Below, piece after piece: positions 44,264-52,335 of a DNA stretch of 64,000 nucleotides; the stretch's first letter is position 1; each line of letters opens with the position of its first letter. Under the pieces are notes generated by a model. That model was not told the origin of the DNA. It was given only the letters and a program-made list of their open reading frames with translations, and searched no databases. This stretch comes from CBDEGU01 sp965238045 (GTDB lineage Bacteria > Acidobacteriota > Terriglobia > Bryobacterales > UBA6623): contig CBDEGU010000012.1 in NCBI GenBank assembly GCA_965238045.1, positions 248,001 through 312,000 on the forward strand. The letters run 5' to 3'. The translations under genes and the position numbers were made by a program.

Positions 44264-45135
44264 CGCCGGCGCCGGTCCCCGTCGTCGGTGAGCGCTTCGC
44301 GAATCTCGAGTGCTTCGAGTGGGCTCTGCGTCGTGCGCAGGCGCAATTCCGAGACATGCAGATAGCGCGCCGTCGTCTTGAGACTGACGTGCCCCAGCAA
44401 GACCTGGATGGTGCGCAGATCCGTCCCCGCTTCCAGCAAGTGCGTGGCAAAGGAATGCCGCAGCACGTGCGGGCTCACCGGTTTGCGGATGCCTGCCTGG
44501 CGACCAAGCTTTTGGCAGATCTGCCGTACCCCCGAGGGCCGCAGCTGGGCGCCGTGGATACGGCCGGGAAACAGCAACTCGTTCGGCTTCGCCCAGCGCC
44601 AGTACAGACGCAGCAACTCCAGTAGCTTGGGAGACAACATCACCTGGCGTGGCTTCTCTCCTTTGCCGCGGCGCACCAGGATCACCATCCGCTGCGAGTC
44701 AATGTCCCCCGCTTCGAGTTGCAACACTTCGTCGAGACGCAACCCGGCTCCGTAGAGCGTCGCGAGGATCGCGCGATGCTTCAGGTTCACCGCGGCGTCC
44801 AACAGCGCCGTCACTTCTTCACGGCTCAGCACGACCGGTAGGCGACGCCGGACCTTGGGCCGTGCGATGCGTTCGACAACCCAGGGTCGCTCGAGTGTCT
44901 GGCTGTAGAAGAACTTCAGCCCCGCCGTGCGCACCCCGAACGTCGCACCGGCCAGCTTACGCCGCTCGATCAAGTCAAGCTGATACTCGCGAATCTGCTT
45001 CGGGCCCAGTTGCTCCGGCGACTTGCCGAAGTAGCGGGCGAGATCCTCGACGGCCTTGGTATAACTCCGAATCGTCTGCGGCGAATAGCTGCGCAGCCGC
45101 AGGTCTTGGATCATCTTCTGACGTAGCTTGGTCAT
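44260..45135 (-). CDS. tyrosine recombinase carried by IS91-type element (copy 2)
   Basis: A 291-residue Xer-like recombinase, one residue different from the copy at 25.4 kb (SPLEALEIRE against SPLETLEIRE). Catalytic Arg in GAGLRLDEV, HVLRHSFATH and ARYLHV with the Tyr are all present. Preceded by AGGAGGTCG at good ribosome distance. First gene of the two-gene IS operon. Confidence 0.93.
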   Translation of the reverse strand: MTKLRQKMIQDLRLRSYSPQTIRSYTKAVEDLARYFGKSPEQLGPKQIREYQLDLIERRKLAGATFGVRTAGLKFFYSQTLERPWVVERIARPKVRRRLPVVLSREEVTALLDAAVNLKHRAILATLYGAGLRLDEVLQLEAGDIDSQRMVILVRRGKGEKPRQVMLSPKLLELLRLYWRWAKPNELLFPGRIHGAQLRPSGVRQICQKLGRQAGIRKPVSPHVLRHSFATHLLEAGTDLRTIQVLLGHVSLKTTARYLHVSELRLRTTQSPLEALEIREALTDDGDRRRR

Positions 45136-45506
45136 GAACGACCTCCTCTCGGTCGCTCATTATTCCTCTACCTCAACAAAGTTTCAATCCTTCCCCACTC
45201 GCCGGCCTCCCCTTCACCTCTGCCGCGCCAGCGGCTTCGTCCAACAACCGTTCGCACTCGCTATCCGTCCAGATCCTCGCTAGCCGCCTGATGGGACTCG
45301 ATTTGGGGCCGCTCGGCGACGGATTGCGAAGGCTCTGATGCCTGATCGCTCAATGGGAAATTATTTCTCGACATCTATGTGACGTTGACGCACCTTCGCG
45401 AACATTCTAGCGCGGGCAGGCGTCAAGCGATAGCTCGCCGCTTCGAGCAAGCGCATGGAGCGATGTTCGTTTCTCGTGCCTTTGGCCTTGGCGTTCATGA
45501 TGAGCG

Positions 45507-45878
45507 CTACATGTCCCTGTTGCCCTTGTCCCCGATGTTGAGCGTGAACTTGAAATCTCTCTCCGGCTGGTCCTCAGTCCTTTCGCTGTAGCCGCGCGAC
45601 TTGCCCCGAGTCTTCAAAAAGAAGATGATCGCCGTCAGGTTGCCGTCTTCAATCGCGGCCATCAGCTTCGACTCCGCGAAGTCCAGGGCGCTCTCGCGGG
45701 CCTCGGACAGCACCTCATCGAGCGCCGGGTAGCGCTTGAGATATTCGTACACCGTTTTCCGGGAGCACGACAAGCTCCTGGCCGCCGTCTCGATTACGCC
45801 ATAGGCTTCCGTAAGCGCCTGCCCCATACGGGCCTCGGTAAACTTGGTTTGCCGACGATCCTTTTTTTTAGCTGTCAC
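45507..45878 (-). CDS. terminase small-subunit-like HTH protein
   Basis: A 123-residue protein. RMGQALTEAYGVIETAARSL and SCSRKTVYEYLKRYPALDE form the HTH typical of small terminase subunits, followed by SALDFAESKLMAAIEDGNLT and AIIFFLKTRGKSRGY, a segment common at the C-terminus of these proteins. I chose the GTG at 45878 because GGAGGT stands eight bases upstream; an in-frame ATG 33 codons earlier has no such site. It lies next to attR. In phage satellites a small terminase redirects packaging; here no large subunit accompanies it. Confidence 0.72.
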   Translation of the reverse strand: MTAKKKDRRQTKFTEARMGQALTEAYGVIETAARSLSCSRKTVYEYLKRYPALDEVLSEARESALDFAESKLMAAIEDGNLTAIIFFLKTRGKSRGYSERTEDQPERDFKFTLNIGDKGNRDM

Positions 45879-46161
45879 TTTTGTTACCTCCAATGTGGCT
45901 GGTGGTGTGTAAATATTACATTGTCGGAAGTGGCCAGAACCACAAGACATTGTGCTTTTGTAGTTCCAGTGACACAAGAAGTTGTATATTCACGCCCGCG
46001 CCCAACCACCTTCCGGGGGCGTGTCTAAAATGCCACACCCTACAGTCATCTGGGGCGATCCCGTGTACAGCTCACGTACAACGCAAGCGCACCTAGAGGT
46101 GTTCAGGTGGGTTGAGGCGCTAGAGGGATCAGTAACTTGCGGAAAACAAAGGGCCGCAGAT

Positions 46162-46186
46162 GGTTCGACCCCCACCTCCAGCACCA
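46162..46186 (+). other. attR (tRNA-Leu 3' end copy)
   Basis: Exact copy of 10405-10429, GGTTCGACC through CCA. No D arm or anticodon arm precedes it, so it is not a tRNA gene. Confidence 0.9.
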
Positions 46187-46191
46187 TCGGT

Positions 46192-46386
46192 TCAACAACT
46201 TACTGTTCCTTCTGTTCCTTTTTTGAAGTTCGCGAAACGCCCCGCGGGACGGCGGTTGTGCCGGCCTGAGCCTTTGGCTGCCTCCGGGTGTGCCACTTTG
46301 CTCCGAATACATTCGGTCACCTTTCGTCCCTCGTCGCGATTGTCTCGCTTGCTGACGATGTTGTAACGGTCAAGAACGGAGCTCAT
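46192..46386 (-). pseudogene. integrase C-terminal fragment outside attR
   Basis: The frame begins SSVLDRYNIVSKRDNRDEGR, the typical C-terminal end of tyrosine integrases (SVFDRYNIVSE in relatives) with the nucleophile Tyr. Upstream of it the frame loses similarity. It is probably a relic of an older element that used the same tRNA site. Confidence 0.55.
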
Positions 46387-46713
46387 GGGCGGAGCTGAAA
46401 CCGGTCCGGATCAAGGACCTGGCCATCGCCGGCCGATCATTGGTCCGACGCGTTGTTCACCAGCTATCCGGGCAGCGCCAACATCGGACCGTCGTGGCCG
46501 GAACACTCGTGCGAGCCATCCTTGTACCTAACCGCCACCTCAGGTTCGTCAGAAGCTCGCCGGAGGGGCAGGATACCGCTGGAATCAAGAGCGCGGCGGT
46601 GCTACGATCGGATAACTCAAGGGAAGCGGTGTTGCCATCAGCATGGAGCAGTATCCGATGGCTCTTCCCCATGATGATGTCGCGGTCCTCCCTTACAGAC
46701 CGGTCTTGATGCA
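46387..46713. other. gap without recognisable gene
   Basis: Two plus-strand frames are open here, one reading TSYPGSANIGPSWPEHSCEP, but neither has a ribosome site or known similarity. It may be a decayed gene plus the promoter of the next operon. Confidence 0.4.
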
Positions 46714-47487
46714 GTGAAGGCATGTTGCTACGTGACGATGCTCACGGTTCTCGGAATGCTGAGCTGTTCGGTTCCGCCGGAGCCGAGCACACCCGAAGGC
46801 GAGCTTGAAGTCGCGAGACTTGCTTCCCCGGCCGAGGGACCGAGTGGTGTTCTCGAGGGCCGCGTGCTCTTCGATGGAGCCCGCATTCCCCACAGCACGC
46901 AGATAGAAAATACCACCGACCCAGACCACTGCGGCCGACTCCACTCGCTCGAGAACATCATCGTCTCCCCGACCAGCCGCGGAATCCAAAACGTAATCGT
47001 CTCCTTTGCGGACCTGCCTCTGGCAGCAGGCTACGAACCTCCTGTTTCCCGGCTCGTTCTCGACAATCGGCAGTGCCGCTTTGAACCTCGCGTCTCCGTT
47101 CTAACGGTCGGCAGCACGATCGAGGCAGTCAACGGCGACCCGATCTATCATTCGGTGCACCTGTACGGGCTGAAACAACTCAACGTGTCCTTGCACACCA
47201 CAAAATCAAGGCTTATCGAACTTCCAAAGCGCCCGGGCTTTCTGATCGTGAAGTGCGACGTCCACGGCTGGATGCAAGCCTACATTCGTGTCGACCGGCA
47301 CCCGTTCCACGCCGTGACCGATCCGGACGGCCGCTTTCGCATCGCAGGCGTTCCGAAAGGCACGCACCGGTTGGAAGTCTGGCATGAACATTTTGGTTCC
47401 CAGAAACACACCGTCACGGTCGAGCCGAACACGACATCCCAATTAACCATTTCCTTTACATCCCAAACGGAGAGTGAAAGACAATGA
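46714..47487 (+). CDS. cupredoxin-like exported protein with transthyretin-like tail
   Basis: A lipoprotein-type leader (MLTVLGMLSC) begins the protein; the GTG at 46714 or the ATG at 46738 may be used. The middle resembles methylamine-utilisation/plastocyanin-like proteins: YHSVHLYG and VKCDVHGWMQAYIRV supply His, Cys, His and Met, the ligands of a type 1 copper site. The end (AVTDPDGRFRIAGVPKGTHR, LEVWHEHFG) is a carboxypeptidase-regulatory beta-sandwich. Probably an envelope electron carrier. Its stop overlaps the next start by four bases. Confidence 0.72.
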   Translation: MKACCYVTMLTVLGMLSCSVPPEPSTPEGELEVARLASPAEGPSGVLEGRVLFDGARIPHSTQIENTTDPDHCGRLHSLENIIVSPTSRGIQNVIVSFADLPLAAGYEPPVSRLVLDNRQCRFEPRVSVLTVGSTIEAVNGDPIYHSVHLYGLKQLNVSLHTTKSRLIELPKRPGFLIVKCDVHGWMQAYIRVDRHPFHAVTDPDGRFRIAGVPKGTHRLEVWHEHFGSQKHTVTVEPNTTSQLTISFTSQTESERQ

Positions 47488-48236
47488 CCAGAACTTTTTT
47501 GAACCTGTGTGCCGGCTTGACAGGCCTACTGTTTCTTGTTGGCTGTGCTTCCGAATCAGAACCCGCCCCGCAACCCGTCCCGGCAGGACCCCGCTCGCAA
47601 CCCGCCACCGAGATGGGAATCTACACGCCGGAGCAGCACGACCTCTATGACGGCCGCTTTCGCTTGACTGTGGGACGCATCCACCAGGTCGGGAGATTGA
47701 ATGACCCGCCGGGCTGGGACCACATCGGAAACGACGCCGAGAATGTGCATCCCGTGGAAGGCGCCGTTGAGATCGATGTCGATGAAATCAACAATACGGG
47801 CGCCTTCGTAGCCAGCCTAAAAGTTCCCGAGGGCGAGCTGGTGATTTCGATGGATCGCTTCCACGAGTTCAGCCCGTGTCAGGATGGAGGCGTCGCGGCC
47901 TTCATTTTCGAGCACGGTGATTCGGGTTGCGGCGACAGCAACTGGCCGAAATCACTGCTCTACATCGCCGGTTGGGGATACGGACACGCAAAACTGAATG
48001 GTGAGACACTCTACGACGACTACGAAATCCATTTCATGATCACGCAAGGTATGCGGGACCGGGAATCGTTAAAAGTCGACTATCCTCTGCTCAACAAGAA
48101 GAGCCCCGCCGGCGCCGTCAATCCCGCCATGCAGCAGCTTGATTTCTTTATTCGGAGTCCTGAGAAGGATGAGCAGAACAGTCCGGGAAGAAAAGTGGCC
48201 GATCACTTCTTTGGCATGGAAGTGACATGGAAATAA
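47484..48236 (+). CDS. hypothetical lipoprotein
   Basis: A 250-residue lipoprotein: LCAGLTGLLFLVGC is followed by a Pro/Ala-rich linker, then a soluble domain with no family known to me (YDGRFRLTVGRIHQVGRLND, SMDRFHEFSPCQDGGVAAFI, DYEIHFMITQGMRDRESLK). Histidines and cysteines (FEHGDSGCGD) could bind metal. ATGA coupling to the cupredoxin-like gene suggests a joint role at the outer membrane. Confidence 0.7.
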   Translation: MTRTFLNLCAGLTGLLFLVGCASESEPAPQPVPAGPRSQPATEMGIYTPEQHDLYDGRFRLTVGRIHQVGRLNDPPGWDHIGNDAENVHPVEGAVEIDVDEINNTGAFVASLKVPEGELVISMDRFHEFSPCQDGGVAAFIFEHGDSGCGDSNWPKSLLYIAGWGYGHAKLNGETLYDDYEIHFMITQGMRDRESLKVDYPLLNKKSPAGAVNPAMQQLDFFIRSPEKDEQNSPGRKVADHFFGMEVTWK

Positions 48237-48842
48237 CTGCCAGGCCGTCAGGCCTGACGGCGCCGGGAGAGGGCGGGCTTCGAGTTCTCCGGCCGCGGCC
48301 CGCTCCGCCGGTCTCCTCGCTGCTGATCAAACCCGTTTCGGCGCTGTGCAACCTCGCCTGCTCCTATTGTTTCTACATCGACCGCGAAAGCGACCCTTAC
48401 AGGGAGCGTTCCGTCCGCACGATGAGCCGCGAGACGCTCGCGGCGATGATTCGTAACTACATGGAGTATTCTCCCCGGCAGGCGACGTTCGCCTGGCAAG
48501 GCGGCGAGCCGACTCTGGCCGGACGCGAGTTTTTCGAGGAGGCTTGCCGCCTGCAACAGCGCTTCGGAGCGCCGGGACAGCAAGCCGGCAACTCGCTTCA
48601 GACCAATGCGACGTTACTCGACGAGCGCTGGTGCGAGACGCTCAAGCGCTACAACTTCCTGGTCGGCGTCAGCCTCGACGGCCCGCAAGCGGTCCACGAC
48701 TCTTACCGTCTCAAGCGAGGCGGCCAGGGCTCCTGGCAAAGGGTCATGCAGTCGGTGGAGCTGCTGCAGCGCAAGGGAGTCGAGTTCAACATTCTGTGTG
48801 TCGTAAGCAAAGCCAACGTCCGCCGGGCAAGGGATCTTCACC
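48227..48842 (+). pseudogene. anaerobic sulfatase-maturase-like radical SAM gene, truncated by ISL3
   Basis: Radical SAM enzyme of the anSME/SPASM type. The iron-sulfur motif CNLACSYCFY, TFAWQGGEPTLAG, QTNATLLDERW and VGVSLDGPQAVHD are all present, but the gene ends at about residue 205 where the ISL3 element begins, so the SPASM cluster domain is missing. The start overlaps the lipoprotein gene by ten bases. The operon had a maturase for a sulfatase or a peptide, now lost. Confidence 0.85.
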
Positions 48843-50154
48843 GGGGTCTTCCGGCTTTGTAGTGGGTTGACGGCGGCCTGTCCGGCGGACATGCGACAAT
48901 TCCGGGATGCAAGATCACGAACTGTATCGGCGCATTCTGGGTATCGAGAGTCCCTGGCGGGTGGACTCGGTGGAGTTGCAACTGGAGGCCGGAGAAGTCC
49001 ACGTTTATCTCGCGCACCCCGAGCAGACGGAGTGGCCGTGTCCGGAATGCGGCGCGGCGTGCAAGCTGCACGATCATCAGTCCGAGCGGCAGTGGCGGCA
49101 CCTCGATACGTGTCAATATCGTACGATCGTGCATGCCGCTCCGCCGCGCAGCGCATGCCCCAAACACGGAGCGCTGGTGATCAAACTGCCCTGGGCCGAG
49201 CCCTCCAGCCGATTCACCGCGCTGTTCGAGGCACTGGCGATTGCCTGGCTCAGGGCCGCCAGCCAGCAAGCAGTAGCCGGGCTGTTGCACCTGAGTTGGG
49301 ACGAAATGCACGGCATCATGGAGCGCGCGGTGAAGCGCGGATTAGAGCGGCGCCAAGCCGAAGAGGTCACGCCTATCGGCGTCGATGAGAAGGCCTTCCG
49401 CAAGGGCCATAAGTACTTGACGCTGGTGAACGATCTCAAGCGCGGCCGGGTGCTCTATGTGGCGGTGGACCGCAAACAGAGCAGCCTGGACGGGTTTTGG
49501 GCCACCCTGACCGCGGAGCAGACCGGCGCGATCGAGGCGGTGGCGATGGACATGTGGAATCCCTATGTGGCCTCGGTGCGCAAGCACCTGCCGGGCGCGG
49601 AGGACAAGATCGTCTACGACAAGTTTCATATCGCGCAGCATCTGGGCGGGGCGGTGGACCAAGTGCGCCGGCAGGAGAACAAGATCCTGCGCGCGGCCGG
49701 GGACGACACGCTGGTAGGCACACGCTATGACTGGCTGAGGCATCCGGCGCGGATGGAGCCGAAAGACCGGCGGGCGTTCGCGGCCCTGCGGAACAGTGGT
49801 TTGAAGACGGCGCGGGCCTGGGCGTTGAAGGAAACGATGATGGCGTTTTTCGACTACCGCTACGAGCGGCCGGCGAGAAAGCACTTTCGCTGGTGGTGCA
49901 ACTGGGCGGCACGCAGCCGGCTGCCAGCGATGGTGAAAGTGGGGCGGATGCTGAAGCGGCGGTTTCGAAACATCGTGACCTATCTGCGCCACCGCATCAG
50001 CAACGCGACGAGCGAATCGCTGAACGCGAAGGTGCAATGGGTGAAGTACACCGCCCGGGGATTCCGCAACCAACAGAACTTCATCAACGCCATCTACTTC
50101 CACTGCGGAGGGCTGAACCTGGCTCCCTAGCCACTAGAAAGCCGGAAGACCCCC
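48843..50154 (+). mobile_element. ISL3-family insertion sequence
   Basis: Ends are inverted repeats GGGGTCTTCCGGCTTTGTAG and, at the right, GCCGGAAGACCCC. No 8-base duplication is visible, so the right flank is not the other half of the maturase gene; a deletion accompanied or followed insertion. Confidence 0.85.
48907..50130 (+). CDS. ISL3-family transposase
   Basis: A 407-residue transposase: N-terminal zinc finger (WPCPECGAACKLHD), HTH, then the DDE domain with PIGVDEKAFRKGHKY, AVAMDMWNPYVASV, KIVYDKFHIAQHLGGAVDQV and the terminal ISNATSESLNAKVQWVKY, which carries the last Glu. Intact. It disrupts the radical SAM gene. Confidence 0.94.
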   Translation: MQDHELYRRILGIESPWRVDSVELQLEAGEVHVYLAHPEQTEWPCPECGAACKLHDHQSERQWRHLDTCQYRTIVHAAPPRSACPKHGALVIKLPWAEPSSRFTALFEALAIAWLRAASQQAVAGLLHLSWDEMHGIMERAVKRGLERRQAEEVTPIGVDEKAFRKGHKYLTLVNDLKRGRVLYVAVDRKQSSLDGFWATLTAEQTGAIEAVAMDMWNPYVASVRKHLPGAEDKIVYDKFHIAQHLGGAVDQVRRQENKILRAAGDDTLVGTRYDWLRHPARMEPKDRRAFAALRNSGLKTARAWALKETMMAFFDYRYERPARKHFRWWCNWAARSRLPAMVKVGRMLKRRFRNIVTYLRHRISNATSESLNAKVQWVKYTARGFRNQQNFINAIYFHCGGLNLAP

Positions 50155-50232
50155 AAACTCTTTCGGCCGCCAAAAGGCCGAAGTGATTAGGCTCACCCAG
50201 ACGATCGCGAGGGCGGCCTCGAAAAATACCGA

Positions 50233-51269
50233 GATGGGTATTCACTTGACTCAGGTATTTTGAAATGGCCCCTACATGTTGTGGTTGTCCGTAGCGCGTG
50301 TTGCGGTGCCTCCGACCAGCGACTTGTAGGGCGCCGGTTGGACGGCGACGGCCTGCTGAACCAGGCGGTAGAAGAGCTTGCCTCGGCTTCTGGACTTGCG
50401 GCGGTTGAAGCGGAAGGTGAATTCGTCGAGGTAGTAGTCGAGATGCTCGTGGCTGACGGCTCCTTGATGCGTACCCAGTATCCAACGCTTCAGTAACGAC
50501 ACCACGCGATGCACGCGGGGGAGCAGTTGAGAGGCTCGTGCCGGTTGCCCGTCCAGGTAGCTCACCTCGTGGCGATAGCCGTCGCTTTCGAGTGGCTCGT
50601 ATCCCAGCCAGCCGTCCGTGTGGACCACGCTGCCGGGTTCGACCGACTCGCCGACGAAGGCCATCAAGCTGTCCCCAGAGGCGTTCGGAATCGTGCGCAT
50701 CCGAACTCGTCCGATGCCGGCGCCATCTTCCTCGGCCGCTACTACAATCAGCGCTTTCGCGTCGGTTTGGCGGCCCCGCACGCCCTCCTCCAGGGCTCCT
50801 AAGTAAGTCTCGTCAACCTCAACGCGCCCGCTGAGGCGATCACGTCCGGGCCGCACCATAGCGCGCCGAAGCTTGTGCCACCAAGTCCAGGCCGTCTTGT
50901 AGCTGCCCAGGCCCAACACCCGCTGCAATCCCAATGCACTCGCCCCGTTCTTCTGGCTGGTGAGCCACCACATTGCTCGAAACCAACTCTGGAGCGGCTT
51001 GCGGGTGTCTTGAAAGATTGTGCCTGCTGTCGCCGAAGCTTGATGCCCGCAGCTTGCACACTGCAGCAGCACCGTGCGCACCGCCCAGGTTTTGTCATGC
51101 CCGCATCGCGGACAACGAAAACCCTCCGGCCAGCGGAGTTGACACAGATACTCCCGACAGGCCTGCTCGCTAGCGAAACGCGCCTCGAACTCGGCCAAAT
51201 TCCGGGGATAATCTTCCATCGCCCAAGATCCTACATCTTGGGGTCACCTGAGTCAAGTAAATACCCATC
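50233..51269 (-). mobile_element. IS1595-family insertion sequence
   Basis: Inverted ends GATGGGTATT...ACTTGACTCAGGT; target duplication AATACCGA at 50225-50232 and 51270-51277, the 8 bases expected for the family. Confidence 0.93.
50272..51219 (-). CDS. IS1595-family transposase
   Basis: A 315-residue transposase. Zinc ribbon at the N-terminus (CPRCGHDKTW, CASCGHQ), then the ISXO2-like DDE domain: GRVEVDETYLGALEEG, GSVVHTDGWLGYEPL, and LDYYLDEFTFRFNRRKSRSR near the end. Intact. A shrunken relative is found at 60.7-61.1 kb. Confidence 0.93.
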   Translation of the reverse strand: MEDYPRNLAEFEARFASEQACREYLCQLRWPEGFRCPRCGHDKTWAVRTVLLQCASCGHQASATAGTIFQDTRKPLQSWFRAMWWLTSQKNGASALGLQRVLGLGSYKTAWTWWHKLRRAMVRPGRDRLSGRVEVDETYLGALEEGVRGRQTDAKALIVVAAEEDGAGIGRVRMRTIPNASGDSLMAFVGESVEPGSVVHTDGWLGYEPLESDGYRHEVSYLDGQPARASQLLPRVHRVVSLLKRWILGTHQGAVSHEHLDYYLDEFTFRFNRRKSRSRGKLFYRLVQQAVAVQPAPYKSLVGGTATRATDNHNM

Positions 51270-51463
51270 AATACCGAAATAAACAGCTCTTTGAAGCCAA
51301 GTAGTAGCTCCGCCATACCCGTATCTCCTCAATCGTACTGGGTAATCATGCGAGACAGTCTATTTGAATGTCTCTTCTGTCATGAGAGACTTCCAATTTC
51401 GATCTCACACGTATCAATGCTACCCCCATTCCCTCTTTAATGCAATGAGTTTTGATCACGAAC

Positions 51464-51612
51464 CCTCGAACCCGTCCCTCGAACCCCTCGAACCCTCCTC
51501 GAACTCCAAGGGAAAATGTAAACTGTTGAAAGATAGTGACTTCTACGGAGTTAGGGTGACTGTCCCTCGAACCCCCTCGAACTCCGTCCTCGAACTCCCT
51601 CGAACTCTGCTT
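51464..51612. repeat. CCTCGAAC array and left copy of the RAYT-flanking repeat
   Basis: Eight units of CCTCGAAC or CTCGAAC surround a 61-base unit (51511-51571) that contains TGTAAACTGTTGAAAGATAG and GGTGACTGTCCC. The unit recurs at 52209-52271 in the same orientation. Confidence 0.85.
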
Positions 51613-52144
51613 CCATGATGCGGTCCCGCAGCGCATCGGCCCAGTCGCCTCGGCTGCAGATTTTGCGCCAGTTCTTCAGGTCCAGCAGCCCGGACGGATC
51701 GAGGCTTTCCACATGCGGGAACGCGCTCGACCATGGGTAGGCGGCCGGCTCTTCGGCGAGGCCGGCGCGAACCGGGTTCAGGTCGACGTATCTCAATGCG
51801 AGGCGGAGATGACGGCGGTCCAGGGGGGTTGAGAAGAAGCGATTTTGCCACAGGTGACCGCTTCGCTCCCGCTCGTGATTCAAGTAGATCGCATATTCAT
51901 AATGTGCGTGGCCCAGAGCGCGGGCCAGCGAACGGTCGTGCTCGGGGATGGCGACCAGGTGGACGTGGTTCGGCATCAGGCACCAGCCGAGCACCCGCAG
52001 GCCGTGCCGCTCGGCGTGACGGCGGAGGAGCGTGAGGTAGAGGCGACGATCCCGGTCGCTGAAGAAGATTTGTTGGCGGTTGTTGCCCCGCTGGGTAATG
52101 TGGTGCGGCACGCCCGCCGCGACCACGCGCGCGATGCGTGGCAC
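51551..52144 (-). CDS. RAYT (REP-associated Y1 tyrosine transposase)
   Basis: A single-copy IS200-like HUH nuclease: VPHHITQRGNNRQQIFFSD at the N-terminus, the HUH motif in LMPNHVHLVAIP, GHLWQNRFFSTPLD and YVDLNPVRAGLAEEP. The catalytic Tyr is probably in that last block. RAYTs are domesticated and spread REP repeats in the genome. Here the gene lies between two copies of a 62-base repeat, and its last 18 codons (FEGVRGRSSRGFEG) are translated from the repeat array. Confidence 0.92.
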   Translation of the reverse strand: MPRIARVVAAGVPHHITQRGNNRQQIFFSDRDRRLYLTLLRRHAERHGLRVLGWCLMPNHVHLVAIPEHDRSLARALGHAHYEYAIYLNHERERSGHLWQNRFFSTPLDRRHLRLALRYVDLNPVRAGLAEEPAAYPWSSAFPHVESLDPSGLLDLKNWRKICSRGDWADALRDRIMEAEFEGVRGRSSRGFEGQSP

Positions 52145-52208
52145 TGTGAAGATTGTGGCAGATCGCGGGGTCGGCGGTCAAGGGTTCGGGTGACTGTCCC
52201 TTGAATAA

Positions 52209-52335
52209 GGAAAAATGTAAACTATTGAAAGATAGTGACTTCTATGGAGTTAAGGTGACTGTCCCTCGAACTCCCGAACTCCCGAACTCTCGAACCCCCT
52301 CTCGAATCGCCTCGAAGCGATGCCCCTCGAACCGA
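52209..52335. repeat. right copy of the RAYT-flanking repeat and CTCGAAC array
   Basis: Direct copy of 51511-51571 with few mismatches, followed by at least six degenerate CTCGAAC or CCCGAAC units. Confidence 0.85.

Larger units (their letters stand above)
42773..45391 (-). mobile_element. IS91-type element with tyrosine recombinase, copy 2 (intact)
   Basis: Same boundaries as copy 1 but uninterrupted. Direct orientation relative to copy 1, so recombination between them would delete about 20 kb of island. GGCTAT near the left end is duplicated relative to copy 1. Confidence 0.88.
10405..46186. mobile_element. genomic island in tRNA-Leu, satellite/prophage-like core inflated by ISs
   Basis: Bounded by two identical 25-base copies of the tRNA-Leu 3' end. 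The left end holds a tyrosine integrase gene transcribed toward the tRNA, preceded by HTH, primase-helicase, DUF1376 and AlpA-type genes, a repressor and a serine recombinase. The right end holds a terminase-small-subunit-like gene. Most of the middle (22.4-45.4 kb) is IS elements and cargo. Removing the ISs leaves about 11-12 kb, consistent with a phage satellite rather than a full phage: no capsid, portal, tail or lysis gene is visible. That it was a satellite is inference. Confidence 0.8.
50155..51316 (-). pseudogene. small membrane protein gene split by IS1595 and cut by ISL3
   Basis: Joining the sequence either side of the IS1595 element at its 8-base duplication gives a minus-strand frame from an ATG at 51316 with GAGGAG upstream: MAELLLGFKELFISVFFEAA, then LAIVWVSLITSAFWRPKEF. 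It has one membrane helix. The frame then runs into the ISL3 right end. Function unknown. Confidence 0.5.

Noticed and set aside
46097..46186. A second tRNA-Leu gene
   Set aside because: Only the last 25 bases match; D arm, anticodon arm and 5' acceptor are absent. It is an att copy.
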